A DNA stretch of 37,475 nt from Candidatus Omnitrophota bacterium. GTDB taxonomy: Bacteria > Omnitrophota > Gorgyraeia > JAGLLT01. Shown one piece after another: positions 1 to 7,239 of this stretch (its first letter is position 1; each line of letters begins with the position of its first letter). The notes under the pieces are model-generated. The model ran no database searches and was not told the origin of the DNA. It was given only the letters and a program-made list of their open reading frames with translations. Location of the stretch: contig DAOVJY010000005.1 of assembly GCA_030632085.1 (NCBI GenBank), positions 1 to 37,475 of the forward strand, read 5' to 3'. Position numbers and translations under genes: made by a program.

Positions 1-1173
1 CTCATTTTGACCGCCGACCGCTCCGGGATCGGCTTCTCCAGCTTAGCCTTGAACTCCAACGCCGCCGCGGCGGGCGGTGTTCTCGATAATATCTTAACCC
101 CGTCAGGTGATATGACTGATATCTTAAACACTCTCGAAGGATTAAGTAATTCACAAGCGGCCTTGGCACTCGAAACAGTTACTCCGCTTGTAGATAACGG
201 TGTAACCGCAATCAGTAATAACGCCCTCAACCGGTTTACAGGCACGGCAACGGATAGATTAGAAGGCCTGGTGATACAGGCCCGCAACAAAGGAACCGGT
301 CGGACAGGTGTTTCAACCGGAAGTCAGGGGCCTGAAGGTTTTGAGGCCTGGGGTAAGGGATTTGGAAAGTACATACATCAGAAGCCGCGCGGGTTAAGCA
401 ACGGCTATCGCGCGACCATCTGGGGCACCGCCATGGGCGGGGATATTCCGGCATTTGACGAAAAAGTCCGCCTGGGCCTAAGCGGAGGTTACGCGCAGAG
501 CGGTATCAACTCAAAGGACAACAGCGGCAGAACTGATATAGACAGCTATTCGTCTATGCTATACGGCGGATACACGCAAGGAGAAAATCCCTTCTACCTC
601 AACGGCGCTTTTTCCGTCTCTTATAACAGATATAAAAGCTCAAGGCAGATAGCTATCGGCGCTGCCATAAGAAGCGCGAATTCGGATTATGACGGCCGGC
701 AGTATTCGGCGCTTGTAGACGGAGGCTATACTTTCAAATTAAAAGAACTGCGCCTGACACCCATCACCTCACTGCGGTACACGCGCCTGCATCTTAAGGA
801 GTATACCGAAACCGGGGCGGAGGCGCTTAATCTAAACGTCCGGAGCCAGAATTACGATATGCTCCAGTCCGGATTAGGCGTCAAGCTTGAGCGTCCTTTT
901 AAGATAAAGGGCGGTACTATTGTTTCCGAGGCCCGTTTCAAATGGCTCTATGATTTCATCGGGGACAGGCAGGAGACGACATCAACATTTTCAGGCGGCG
1001 GAGGTTCATTCGCCACTGAGGGCTTTGATCCCGCCCGGAACTCATTTGATATAGGGACTAAGCTTAGTCTTATTACGGAAGGCGGCTGGAGCTTTGAGGT
1101 CAATTATGACTTCCAATACAAGGAAGATTTTAGGGCTCACGCGGGCTGGGCCGGCAGCAGATACAGGTTTTAA
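1..1173 (+). CDS. Autotransporter outer-membrane beta-barrel protein, 3' part (5' end outside window)
   Basis: The frame is open to the left edge (Leu-Ile before the first possible TTG start), so the gene begins upstream and about 390 C-terminal residues are visible. The first ~110 residues are low-complexity and Asn/Ala/Thr-rich, as at the end of a passenger domain. From about residue 112 (GFEAWGKGFGKY) alternating aromatic/polar strands run to a terminal YRF, matching the autotransporter beta-domain with its C-terminal Phe that the BAM complex recognises. By family knowledge it forms a 12-strand barrel that exports its own passenger to the cell surface. The passenger is mostly missing, so its activity cannot be stated. 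The gene is more GC-rich than most of the window. Confidence 0.85.
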   Translation, partial: LILTADRSGIGFSSLALNSNAAAAGGVLDNILTPSGDMTDILNTLEGLSNSQAALALETVTPLVDNGVTAISNNALNRFTGTATDRLEGLVIQARNKGTGRTGVSTGSQGPEGFEAWGKGFGKYIHQKPRGLSNGYRATIWGTAMGGDIPAFDEKVRLGLSGGYAQSGINSKDNSGRTDIDSYSSMLYGGYTQGENPFYLNGAFSVSYNRYKSSRQIAIGAAIRSANSDYDGRQYSALVDGGYTFKLKELRLTPITSLRYTRLHLKEYTETGAEALNLNVRSQNYDMLQSGLGVKLERPFKIKGGTIVSEARFKWLYDFIGDRQETTSTFSGGGGSFATEGFDPARNSFDIGTKLSLITEGGWSFEVNYDFQYKEDFRAHAGWAGSRYRF

Positions 1174-1197
1174 CTGACTTATCAGCAAAGGTATATT

Positions 1198-2073
1198 ATG
1201 TGTTACAGAAAACGGCTCTTTGTTGCGTTGATCGCGGCGTTTTGTTTTTCCGGGTGCGCTACCGTACCATTTCCTTCGGGCCGCGGTATCGCGGCGCGCG
1301 ATATAGCTTTTGAAAACGGATTCTCAAAGGTTATTATTCGCGGGCATAATTTCGCCCTTATTTCTTTCGTAAGGATAGAGAAAAAAGGTGAGCCGCTTGT
1401 TATCTATATTGAAGGAGACGGCTTAGCATGGAAATCCCGCTCGCGCGTCTCTTTCGACCCCACCCCCACAGATGATCTCGTAATCTGTCTTGCCGCCTTA
1501 GATTATTCAGCGAACGTGGCATACCTTGCCCGCCCGGGACAGTATAGCTCATTGGGCGCGTCGCGATGTGATATGAAATACTGGACGGGAAGCCGGTTTT
1601 CGGAAGAAGTAATAGAAGATATGAATATGGCGGTCAGCCGCTTGCGCGAAACAGCTCACGCGCCGTCGGTATCGCTTATCGGTTATTCAGGCGGCGGGGC
1701 TGTGGCGGTGCTGGTCGCCGCGCGCAGAACTGATGTGGCGAGTTTACGCACGATCGCCGGTAATCTTGACCATGAAGCGGTTAACAAATTCAATGGTGTT
1801 AGCCGGCTCAACAATTCCCTTAATCCTATTGATTTTACGGATGAAGTTAAGAAAATTCCTCAGCGGCATTTTATCGGTTCTCTTGATAGAGTTGTCCCCG
1901 AGTTTATAATTAAGTCTTTCGGAGAAAAGGAAGGTAATAAGGATTGCGATTGCATTACCGTCCTAGAGGATGCTACTCATAAAGACGGCTGGCGCGAGCG
2001 CTGGAGAAAGCTTTTACTGATACCGTTTAGTGATTTAACGGAGCAACCTTATAGAGATAATTTTGACTTTTGA
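1198..2073 (+). CDS. Alpha/beta-hydrolase family lipoprotein
   Basis: The N-terminus (MCYRKRLFVALIAAFCFSGC) is a lipoprotein signal with lipobox FSGC, so the mature protein should be lipid-anchored. An alpha/beta-hydrolase fold is indicated by the nucleophile elbow GYSGGGA near residue 162, an Asp in GSLDRVVPE near 231 and a His in EDATHKDGW near 262, in the right order for a Ser-Asp-His triad. The start ATG follows an AAAGG ribosome site, 24 bp after the autotransporter stop, so the two are probably co-transcribed. The substrate is unknown; esterase or lipase-like activity on envelope or imported compounds is an inference. At 291 aa the length is ordinary for the fold. Confidence 0.8.
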   Translation: MCYRKRLFVALIAAFCFSGCATVPFPSGRGIAARDIAFENGFSKVIIRGHNFALISFVRIEKKGEPLVIYIEGDGLAWKSRSRVSFDPTPTDDLVICLAALDYSANVAYLARPGQYSSLGASRCDMKYWTGSRFSEEVIEDMNMAVSRLRETAHAPSVSLIGYSGGGAVAVLVAARRTDVASLRTIAGNLDHEAVNKFNGVSRLNNSLNPIDFTDEVKKIPQRHFIGSLDRVVPEFIIKSFGEKEGNKDCDCITVLEDATHKDGWRERWRKLLLIPFSDLTEQPYRDNFDF

Positions 2074-2116
2074 TCGTGTTGCTGATTGTGGTAAAAAACT
2101 ATTGGATACAACAAAG

Positions 2117-3367
2117 CTAAAGATAGATATCGGCTGACTTTTTTTTCCAGATAAACAATTTATCTTCCGGCCTTACCCGAGAAGAGACTTTCAGGCCAAC
2201 GATTTGCCCCTTACCGGCTTTTTTAACTCTCTTGTAATTTACTTCTATTTCACTTACTTTAAAAAAGGAGGCGGGAGTCTTGGGCCCGCTAATTAACACT
2301 TTATCACCTATATTCAATGCGCCTACCCTAATAATTATTTCAGCTACGCCTATCTTATTAAAATATTTTCTGACATCACCTAAATAAATCTTATCATATT
2401 CCCTCTCCACCAGCCCCCCACCGGAAGGCGGCTTTTTAAAATAAAACCCCTTGGAAAAACTTCTGTGATAAACACCTTCGAGTCTCTTTTTAAGCGCTCT
2501 TTTAAGTTTTAGTGTAAGCTTTTTATTAAAGTAAGCGTCTATAGATTCTCTATAGGCGGCTGTAACTTCTTTTACGTATTCGGGCTGGCGCATACGCCCC
2601 TCTATTTTAAAAGTTGAGATACCGGTTTCTATTAACTTATCAATAAATTCTATGGAACATAAATCCCTGGCGCTAATAATATAATCTTCTCCAATAATAT
2701 ATTCCGCCTCTTTATCTTTATCTATTATAGTATACTCTCTTCTGCAGGGCTGTAAGCATTTGCCGCGGTTGGCAGATTTTCCAAAGGTACTTTGAGACAA
2801 AAAACATCTACCCGAAATACTTACACACATGGCCCCGTGAATAAAAGTCTCTATCCGGCAGTTAAGCTTATGTTTTTCTATTTTTTTTACAATATCTTTT
2901 ATTATTTTAAGAGAGCATTCTCTGGCTAAAATAATTTTCTCAACTCCCAGAGAATTATAAAACTTGACCGCTTCAAAGTTAGACACACTTGCCTGAGTAG
3001 AAATATTGATATTTAATCCGGCTTCTTTAGCTAAATTAATAACTGCCGCGTCCCAACAGATAATTCCGTCAACCTTAGCTTTTTTTGCTTCCTTAATTAT
3101 TCTCTTAACTTTAAAAAGCTCATTATCATAAACTAAAACGTTTAAAGCCAGGTAACCTTTTAAGCCGCTGTCATGAAGCTTGTTCATAACTTTCTTTATC
3201 TCTAAAATATCAAAGTTAGAGGCTTCATGGCGCATATTAAGGTTTTTTATGCCGAAATAAACGGCATCAGCCCCGGCCTCGATAGCGCTGAGCAAAGAAC
3301 TCATGTTCCCCGCGGGAGCTAAAAGTTCCGGTTTATTAATATTCTTTTTTGTAATTTTGCTTTTCAT
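2117..3367 (-). CDS. Peptidase U32 family protein (TrhP/YegQ-like tRNA hydroxylation factor)
   Basis: The start PELLAPAGNMSSLLSAIEAG is the typical U32 N-terminus. The family signature is present as ETFIHGAMCVSISGRCFLS near residues 172-190, followed by SANRGKCLQPCRREY. These conserved cysteines are iron-sulfur ligands in characterised relatives. U32 proteins were first called collagenases, but the bacterial YegQ/TrhP branch takes part in prephenate-dependent hydroxylation of tRNA uridine 34. At 416 aa, shorter than two-domain RlhA-type members, it fits TrhP best, although UbiU-like relatives cannot be excluded. A beta-rich C-terminal domain (about 330-416) is also typical. It follows the cyclophilin gene on the same strand beyond a hairpin. 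Confidence 0.85.
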   Translation of the reverse strand: MKSKITKKNINKPELLAPAGNMSSLLSAIEAGADAVYFGIKNLNMRHEASNFDILEIKKVMNKLHDSGLKGYLALNVLVYDNELFKVKRIIKEAKKAKVDGIICWDAAVINLAKEAGLNINISTQASVSNFEAVKFYNSLGVEKIILARECSLKIIKDIVKKIEKHKLNCRIETFIHGAMCVSISGRCFLSQSTFGKSANRGKCLQPCRREYTIIDKDKEAEYIIGEDYIISARDLCSIEFIDKLIETGISTFKIEGRMRQPEYVKEVTAAYRESIDAYFNKKLTLKLKRALKKRLEGVYHRSFSKGFYFKKPPSGGGLVEREYDKIYLGDVRKYFNKIGVAEIIIRVGALNIGDKVLISGPKTPASFFKVSEIEVNYKRVKKAGKGQIVGLKVSSRVRPEDKLFIWKKKSADIYL

Positions 3368-3397
3368 TTTTTCTCTTAATTATTCAATAAATGCTAA

Positions 3398-3422
3398 AGG
3401 GTGCTTATTTAAAAAGCACCCT
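3398..3422 (-). terminator. Stem-loop between cyclophilin gene and U32 gene
   Basis: A perfect 9-bp stem (AGGGTGCTT / AAGCACCCT) with a 7-nt loop lies about 40 bp beyond the cyclophilin stop. Read on the minus strand it is followed only by an interrupted U-stretch (TTAGCATTTATT), so it is a weak intrinsic terminator or a transcript-stabilising hairpin. Confidence 0.55.
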
Positions 3423-3459
3423 CATTATATTAGTTTTCAATGATTATTTAAGTTATCCG

Positions 3460-3999
3460 CTATTTTAAATAAGCTTTTATAATTTTTTGTTCTTCAACCG
3501 GCTTATCACCCGCGCCCAATGGAACATTTTCAATTTTCTCAACCACATCATAACCATTTATTACTTCACCAAAAATAGTGTGGTGCATATTAAGCCAAGG
3601 CGTGGGTACGGTAGTAATAAAAAACTGACTGCCATTAGTGCCGGGGCCGGAGTTAGCCATAGCCAGTATTCCCTTTTTATCAAAGGTTACCGCCTGGCTG
3701 CACTCATCTTCAAAAGGCTTGCCCCAAAGGGACTCCCCTCCGCGGCCGGTGCCCGTTGGGTCTCCGCCTTGAATCATAAAACTCTTTATAACCCTATGAA
3801 AGATGATTCCATCATAATAACCTTTTTCCACTAAACCGATAAAATTCTCACATGTCTTGGGAGCTATCTCAGGGTGTAATTTAACTTCTATATTACCCTG
3901 GTTAGTCTCTAATACTACAATCTTTTCTTCCGCCATGAGGCCTCCTCCAAAATAAGTTAAACATAAAATAAAACCAATAATAAAAATAAACTTCTTCAT
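3460..3999 (-). CDS. Secreted peptidyl-prolyl cis-trans isomerase, cyclophilin type
   Basis: The first ~23 residues ([22 protein letters not shown]) form a Sec signal peptide, placing the enzyme in the periplasm. The mature part is a compact bacterial cyclophilin with the hallmark segments [17 protein letters not shown] (catalytic Arg in FHRV), [15 protein letters not shown] and [11 protein letters not shown]. It catalyses isomerisation of prolyl peptide bonds during folding of exported proteins. The length of 179 aa is normal for a signal-peptide form. The start ATG follows a GGGG-type ribosome site, and a good sigma-70-like promoter lies upstream. The gene is divergent from the thioesterase gene. 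Confidence 0.93.
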   Translation of the reverse strand: MKKFIFIIGFILCLTYFGGGLMAEEKIVVLETNQGNIEVKLHPEIAPKTCENFIGLVEKGYYDGIIFHRVIKSFMIQGGDPTGTGRGGESLWGKPFEDECSQAVTFDKKGILAMANSGPGTNGSQFFITTVPTPWLNMHHTIFGEVINGYDVVEKIENVPLGAGDKPVEEQKIIKAYLK

Positions 4000-4031
4000 T
4001 ATCGCATCCCCTTTTTGATTAATTAATGATT

Positions 4032-4060
4032 AGTATAGCAAAACCTTGAGATAAAATCAA
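4032..4060 (-). promoter_or_regulatory. Sigma-70-like promoter of the cyclophilin gene
   Basis: On the minus strand TTGATT is followed by 17 nt and TATACT, giving a transcription start near 4025 and a ~25-nt leader before the cyclophilin ATG. Spacing and hexamers are close to consensus. Confidence 0.65.
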
Positions 4061-4180
4061 CTAAAGCCTCTGGGAGCAAGAAATCACTGCTTATATTTTA
4101 TAAGATATGATATTATAATATTAGATCAGAGATAATAATTTAACTGTTGTCTGGATAAAAATTGGAAGGAAAATAAAATA

Positions 4181-4576
4181 ATGTTTACTCAAAGAATAAC
4201 TCCACGCTTTGGAGAGACAGATGCCTTAGGCCATATTAATAATACCGTCTTTCCCTGCTGGTTTGAACAAGCCAGGAAGCCGGTATTTCAAATCTTTAAT
4301 CCTGATATGGCTTTTGATAAGATGAATTTAATTTTAGCTCATACGGAATTTGATTTTTTAGTTGAGACTTATTTAAAAGATGAGGTTGAAGTAAAAACTT
4401 ACGTAGACAAAATTGGAAATACTTCTTTTACTCTTTTGCATGAGGCCTGGCAGGAGGGCATAAAAAAAGCTACCGGTAAAGTGGTTATGGTTTACTTTGA
4501 TTTTAAAACTAAAAAACCGCTTTTAATTCCCGAGCAATACAAAACTATACTTAAAAAACATTTCAAGGAAGATTAG
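4181..4576 (+). CDS. Acyl-CoA thioesterase, 4HBT/hotdog family (YbgC/FadM-like)
   Basis: The motif RFGETDALGHINNTVF at residues 9-24 is the hotdog-fold 4-hydroxybenzoyl-CoA thioesterase signature, with the catalytic Asp in TDALGHINN. The rest (FLVETYLKDEVEVKTYVDKIG, VMVYFDFKTKKPLLIPE) follows the family's beta-strand order. At 131 aa the length is standard. It hydrolyses acyl-CoA thioesters in the cytoplasm; the preferred acyl chain cannot be read from sequence. A GGAAGGA ribosome site precedes the ATG. Its stop overlaps the converging rlmN stop within the four bases TTAG. Confidence 0.88.
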   Translation: MFTQRITPRFGETDALGHINNTVFPCWFEQARKPVFQIFNPDMAFDKMNLILAHTEFDFLVETYLKDEVEVKTYVDKIGNTSFTLLHEAWQEGIKKATGKVVMVYFDFKTKKPLLIPEQYKTILKKHFKED

Positions 4577-5643
4577 TTATTATTTGCTTTTGCTTTTACT
4601 TGTGACTTGTGACTTTGTACTTGCATCTTGCCTGCCAACTGCCCACAGGCACCACTAATATCAGTTCCTTTTGAAACTCTCAAAGTAACATTAGCATCAA
4701 GTTGCCTTAAATACTTCATAAATCTATCAACCACTTCTTTTTCCGGAGCTATAAAGTTTTGTGCGGCTACTTCATGATAACGAATCAGATTTATAGTAGC
4801 CCGAAGGCGGCGGGCTATACGAGCTAAGGCCTCAGCATCTTTTTTTGAATCATTAATCGATTTTATAAGGATATATTCCAAAGTTATTTTCCTGTTTGTG
4901 GCCTTGTAATAATTCTCTACTTCATCAATAAGTTTTTTAAGCGGATATTTCTTATTGACGGGCATTAGGCGGCTGCGCAATTTATCATCAGCGGTATGAA
5001 GTGAAATTGATAAATTTATCTGCAGTTTAAGATTTTTAAGTTTTTTTATAGCCGGAATTATGCCACAGGTAGAAATTGTAATTCTCCTGGCGGCAATATT
5101 AAGGCATTTCTCATCGTTAATTATTTTTACGGCCTTTACGGTATTCAAATAATTATCCAGGGGTTCGCCCATACCCATAAAAACTACATTGGTTATGTGG
5201 AAATTTAACTTATGATTAAGGTAGGTAATCTGGCCTGTCATCTCTGAGGGTTTGAGATTTCTAATAAACCCTTTTTTGCCGCTGGCACAGAATTTACAGG
5301 CGAATTTGCAGCCGGCCTGAGTGGAAACGCAAACAGTCTCTCTGCCGGCAGCTTTAATTAATACAGTTTCAATAAAGTTGCCGTCTTGAAGCTTAAAGAG
5401 AAATTTCTGAGTACCGTCACGGGAAATTAAGCGTTTAGCTAATTCCAATTCTCCTATATAAAAAGAATCAGCCAGTTTTTTTTGTAATTCAAAAGGTAAG
5501 CTGCTCATTTGAGCAAAGTTTTTTACAGCTTTCACATAAAGCCAGCTTAAAATCTGATCAGACCGATAAGCAGGTTCTTCTAAAATCAAAAGCTCTTTTT
5601 TTAATTCTTCCGGTGTTAAATTTTTAATATTTTCTTTTTTCAT
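4573..5643 (-). CDS. rlmN: 23S rRNA (adenine(2503)-C(2))-methyltransferase RlmN
   Basis: This is a radical-SAM enzyme with the [4Fe-4S] motif CX3CX2C as CKFACKFC (Cys112, 116, 119). It also has the RlmN hallmarks VFMGMGEPLDNY, ARRITISTCG and a late Cys (about 333, in GACGQLAG) that carries the transferred methyl group in the characterised enzyme. It methylates C2 of A2503 in 23S rRNA and A37 in some tRNAs. An upstream TTG at 5655 is in frame but lies in the U-tract of a terminator hairpin, so the ATG at 5643 (MKKENIKN) was chosen. The last ~18 residues after LAGK are low-complexity (Gln/Ser/Lys/Asn) and come from tandem ACAAGTC-like repeats, an unusual tail. Confidence 0.95.
   Translation of the reverse strand: MKKENIKNLTPEELKKELLILEEPAYRSDQILSWLYVKAVKNFAQMSSLPFELQKKLADSFYIGELELAKRLISRDGTQKFLFKLQDGNFIETVLIKAAGRETVCVSTQAGCKFACKFCASGKKGFIRNLKPSEMTGQITYLNHKLNFHITNVVFMGMGEPLDNYLNTVKAVKIINDEKCLNIAARRITISTCGIIPAIKKLKNLKLQINLSISLHTADDKLRSRLMPVNKKYPLKKLIDEVENYYKATNRKITLEYILIKSINDSKKDAEALARIARRLRATINLIRYHEVAAQNFIAPEKEVVDRFMKYLRQLDANVTLRVSKGTDISGACGQLAGKMQVQSHKSQVKAKANNN
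4577..4632. repeat. Low-complexity ACAAG/CACAAGT tract in the 3' end of rlmN
   Basis: On the minus strand the end of rlmN is built from repeating units (CAAGTACAAAGTCACAAG, then CACAAGTAAAAGC). The unit resembles the ACAAGATACAA tract in the 33.1-kb intergenic region. Kinship between the two is an inference from eye comparison. Confidence 0.4.
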
Positions 5644-5645
5644 AA

Positions 5646-5682
5646 TAAAAGACAAAGCCGGGTATTATAATTTTACCCGGCT
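5646..5682 (-). terminator. Rho-independent terminator after the SYLF gene
   Basis: A 9-bp stem (AGCCGGGTA / TACCCGGCT) with a 9-nt AT loop is followed on the minus strand by TTTGTCTTTT. It sits 27 bp beyond the SYLF stop and directly before rlmN, so it should end or attenuate transcription into rlmN. The AT-rich loop contains TATAAT, which might act as a -10 element for rlmN. Confidence 0.75.
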
Positions 5683-5708
5683 CCGCTCATCATAAATCTT
5701 TTAAACTA

Positions 5709-6386
5709 TTAATATTTCTTTAAGCTCTTCATTAATCTATCAGCATACGAAGTCGGCTGAACTGTCTTTTTAATTAAAATATCATTAGCTGTCACGCCCC
5801 GGCCATAGACATTTTTATTGGCACTTTTATTAAATTTGATGATAGAGCCGTCTAGCTTAAGGCCGATAAAAGCCCCACGGCTTCTTGAATAAGAAAGTAT
5901 GCCGCCTTTCAACTGGGCGTCTGTAGCCGCGGCCGCGTCTCTACCTAGAGGGCCGGCTGAAATAGAAGCATCGGCTCCAAGCTTAAACTTACTTTTCATT
6001 AAACCATCCAGGCCTCTTTCGCTCATAATAAGCAATATGTTATCAGCCGCTTGGCCGCCTATCTGCCAACCGAAAGAACCGCCTTTTAAATTAAATATTG
6101 CCGGAGCGCTCCAATTACCGGTCTTCTTGTCTTTGGAAATAATAACTCCCTGGGCATACTGGCCGCCAATAACAAAACCGGCTTCAATTGTATTAGGAAA
6201 AATTGCGATAGCGTAGCAATCTTCTACTAAACCGGAAGGAATACCTTTTTCCGGCATTTGCGTCATTTCTTCAAACACTTTGGCACATTCGACAATCATA
6301 TTGTCCCATTTATCCTGGGCGAATGCCATTGCAGACAAAGAAATAATGCACATTACCACCAAACAACAGGAGATAAATTTTTTCAT
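5709..6386 (-). CDS. SYLF (Ysc84-type) lipid-binding domain protein, exported
   Basis: A signal peptide covers about residues 1-24 (KKFISCCLVVMCIISLSAMAFA). The remainder is one SYLF/Ysc84 domain with typical segments: GIPSGLVEDCYAIAIFPN, AGFVIGGQYAQGVI, GGSFGWQIGGQAADNILLIM, AGPLGRDAAAATDAQLKGG and LSYSRSRGAFIGLKLDGS. Bacterial members are periplasmic or membrane-associated; the eukaryotic domain binds phosphoinositides, and the bacterial role is not settled. The ATG at 6386 follows AGGGGG; a TTG one codon earlier is less likely. The gene has its own promoter and a ~107-nt structured leader, with a terminator behind it, so it is probably a single-gene unit. Confidence 0.88.
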   Translation of the reverse strand: MKKFISCCLVVMCIISLSAMAFAQDKWDNMIVECAKVFEEMTQMPEKGIPSGLVEDCYAIAIFPNTIEAGFVIGGQYAQGVIISKDKKTGNWSAPAIFNLKGGSFGWQIGGQAADNILLIMSERGLDGLMKSKFKLGADASISAGPLGRDAAAATDAQLKGGILSYSRSRGAFIGLKLDGSIIKFNKSANKNVYGRGVTANDILIKKTVQPTSYADRLMKSLKKY

Positions 6387-6408
6387 CAAAACCCCCTTTT
6401 TTTAGTGA

Positions 6409-6426
6409 TCCCCGCCGCGGCGGGGA
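6409..6426. repeat. Perfect 18-bp GC palindrome in SYLF leader
   Basis: TCCCCGCCGCGGCGGGGA is self-complementary throughout. It lies about 23 bp before the SYLF start and follows TTAATTC. Related CCGCGG-centred palindromes occur at 9402, 9631 and 10057. Confidence 0.85.
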
Positions 6427-6500
6427 GAATTAATCCCGAAGCTTAAACCAAAAAACTCGCTGATAATTTTAACTTGTTTAAGCGAGGGAATGCTCCCTTA
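6427..6500 (-). promoter_or_regulatory. Structured 5' leader of the SYLF gene with competing hairpins
   Basis: Read on the minus strand, two pairings compete for the same CTCGCTTAAAC segment (6476-6489). Pairing A is CTCGCT with AGCGAG (6456-6461) followed by six U, a terminator shape. Pairing B is TCCCTCGCTTAAAC with GTTTAAGCTTCGGGA (6434-6448), which would break A. A small GGGA-GCAT-TCCC stem starts the leader. The outer sequences (TCGCTTAAACAA, TTTAAGCTTCGG, TTAATTC) recur in the elements before yjbQ and lemA. Attenuation is an inference from these pairings. Confidence 0.5.
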
Positions 6501-6502
6501 TT

Positions 6503-6532
6503 ATATTACACCTTAAAAATACCCGGCGTCAA
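6503..6532 (-). promoter_or_regulatory. Promoter of the SYLF gene
   Basis: On the minus strand TTGACG is followed by 18 nt and TAATAT, just after the stop of the preceding unknown gene. The predicted start near 6496 coincides with the beginning of the structured leader. Confidence 0.6.
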
Positions 6533-6538
6533 GAGATA

Positions 6539-7228
6539 TTAATTGCTTTTAGGTATGGTTTCGCCTTTTAGTATTTCAGGTAAGGGTAAAGCATCAATGC
6601 GAATACCGCCGTCGTGTTCTATTTTTATTGTATAAATGGTGCCCGGGACAAACATAGTCCCCGGAGCTTCTATCTGAGCGTTTTTTATACCTATCCTCCG
6701 GGCTTTATCCGGATTTAAAGCATATTTCCAGAATTTTTGCCAAAGTTTCTTTTCGTAATCAGACTGAACTGAAACTATCTGATACCCCTGAGGAACTTTG
6801 TTTACAGGCGTAATTTCAAATTCCTGGGTATTAGGCCCATCAAGCATAAAAACCTTCCAAAAGATATAAGCACTTTTGCCTTTTAATTTATCTTTATTCC
6901 TAATGTTAATATCATCAAACCTGATAACCAGCGACTGGAACTGGATTACATTACCTGAGAAGGTAAAATATTCCGGCACCATGGGCTTACCCGTGGAATC
7001 ATATTCCAAAAACTTTATGGTTGTAAACTTCCTATTAGACTCTTCATCAAAATGCACATCAGTTACCAGTACCTCGGCAATACGGCTTTCAGCCTCCAGG
7101 CGCTCGATAATCTGTTTTAAAACCTTGTTTTCATTTACATATTTCTGATAGAAATTATAACCGTATATCCCAAGAATTATAATCAATAAAGCCGCTATAG
7201 GATAAATAAGTTTTTTAATAAAATTCAT
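6539..7228 (-). CDS. Unknown membrane-anchored protein
   Basis: I do not recognise a family for these 229 residues. One transmembrane helix (about 8-25, IYPIAALLIIILGIYGYNFY) follows a short basic N-terminus. A short helical, possibly coiled-coil stretch comes next (KVLKQIIERLEAESRIAEV, about 36-54). The rest is a soluble beta-rich domain with repeated strand patterns (VTDVHFDE, TIKFLEYD, YTIKIEHDGGIRIDALPL), probably periplasmic. There is no cysteine pair or catalytic motif. It begins 11 bp after pgi with a GAGGAAG ribosome site, so it is co-transcribed with rlpA and pgi. The envelope location fits RlpA better than Pgi. Confidence 0.7.
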   Translation of the reverse strand: MNFIKKLIYPIAALLIIILGIYGYNFYQKYVNENKVLKQIIERLEAESRIAEVLVTDVHFDEESNRKFTTIKFLEYDSTGKPMVPEYFTFSGNVIQFQSLVIRFDDINIRNKDKLKGKSAYIFWKVFMLDGPNTQEFEITPVNKVPQGYQIVSVQSDYEKKLWQKFWKYALNPDKARRIGIKNAQIEAPGTMFVPGTIYTIKIEHDGGIRIDALPLPEILKGETIPKSN

Positions 7229-7239
7229 CTTTGCTTCCT

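Noticed and set aside
7-9. TTG as the real start of the autotransporter
   Set aside because: No ribosome site can be seen, the frame is open to the left edge, and the protein would lack a signal peptide and passenger.
5644-5655. TTG start four codons upstream of the chosen rlmN ATG
   Set aside because: It falls in the U-rich tail of a terminator hairpin and lacks a ribosome site.
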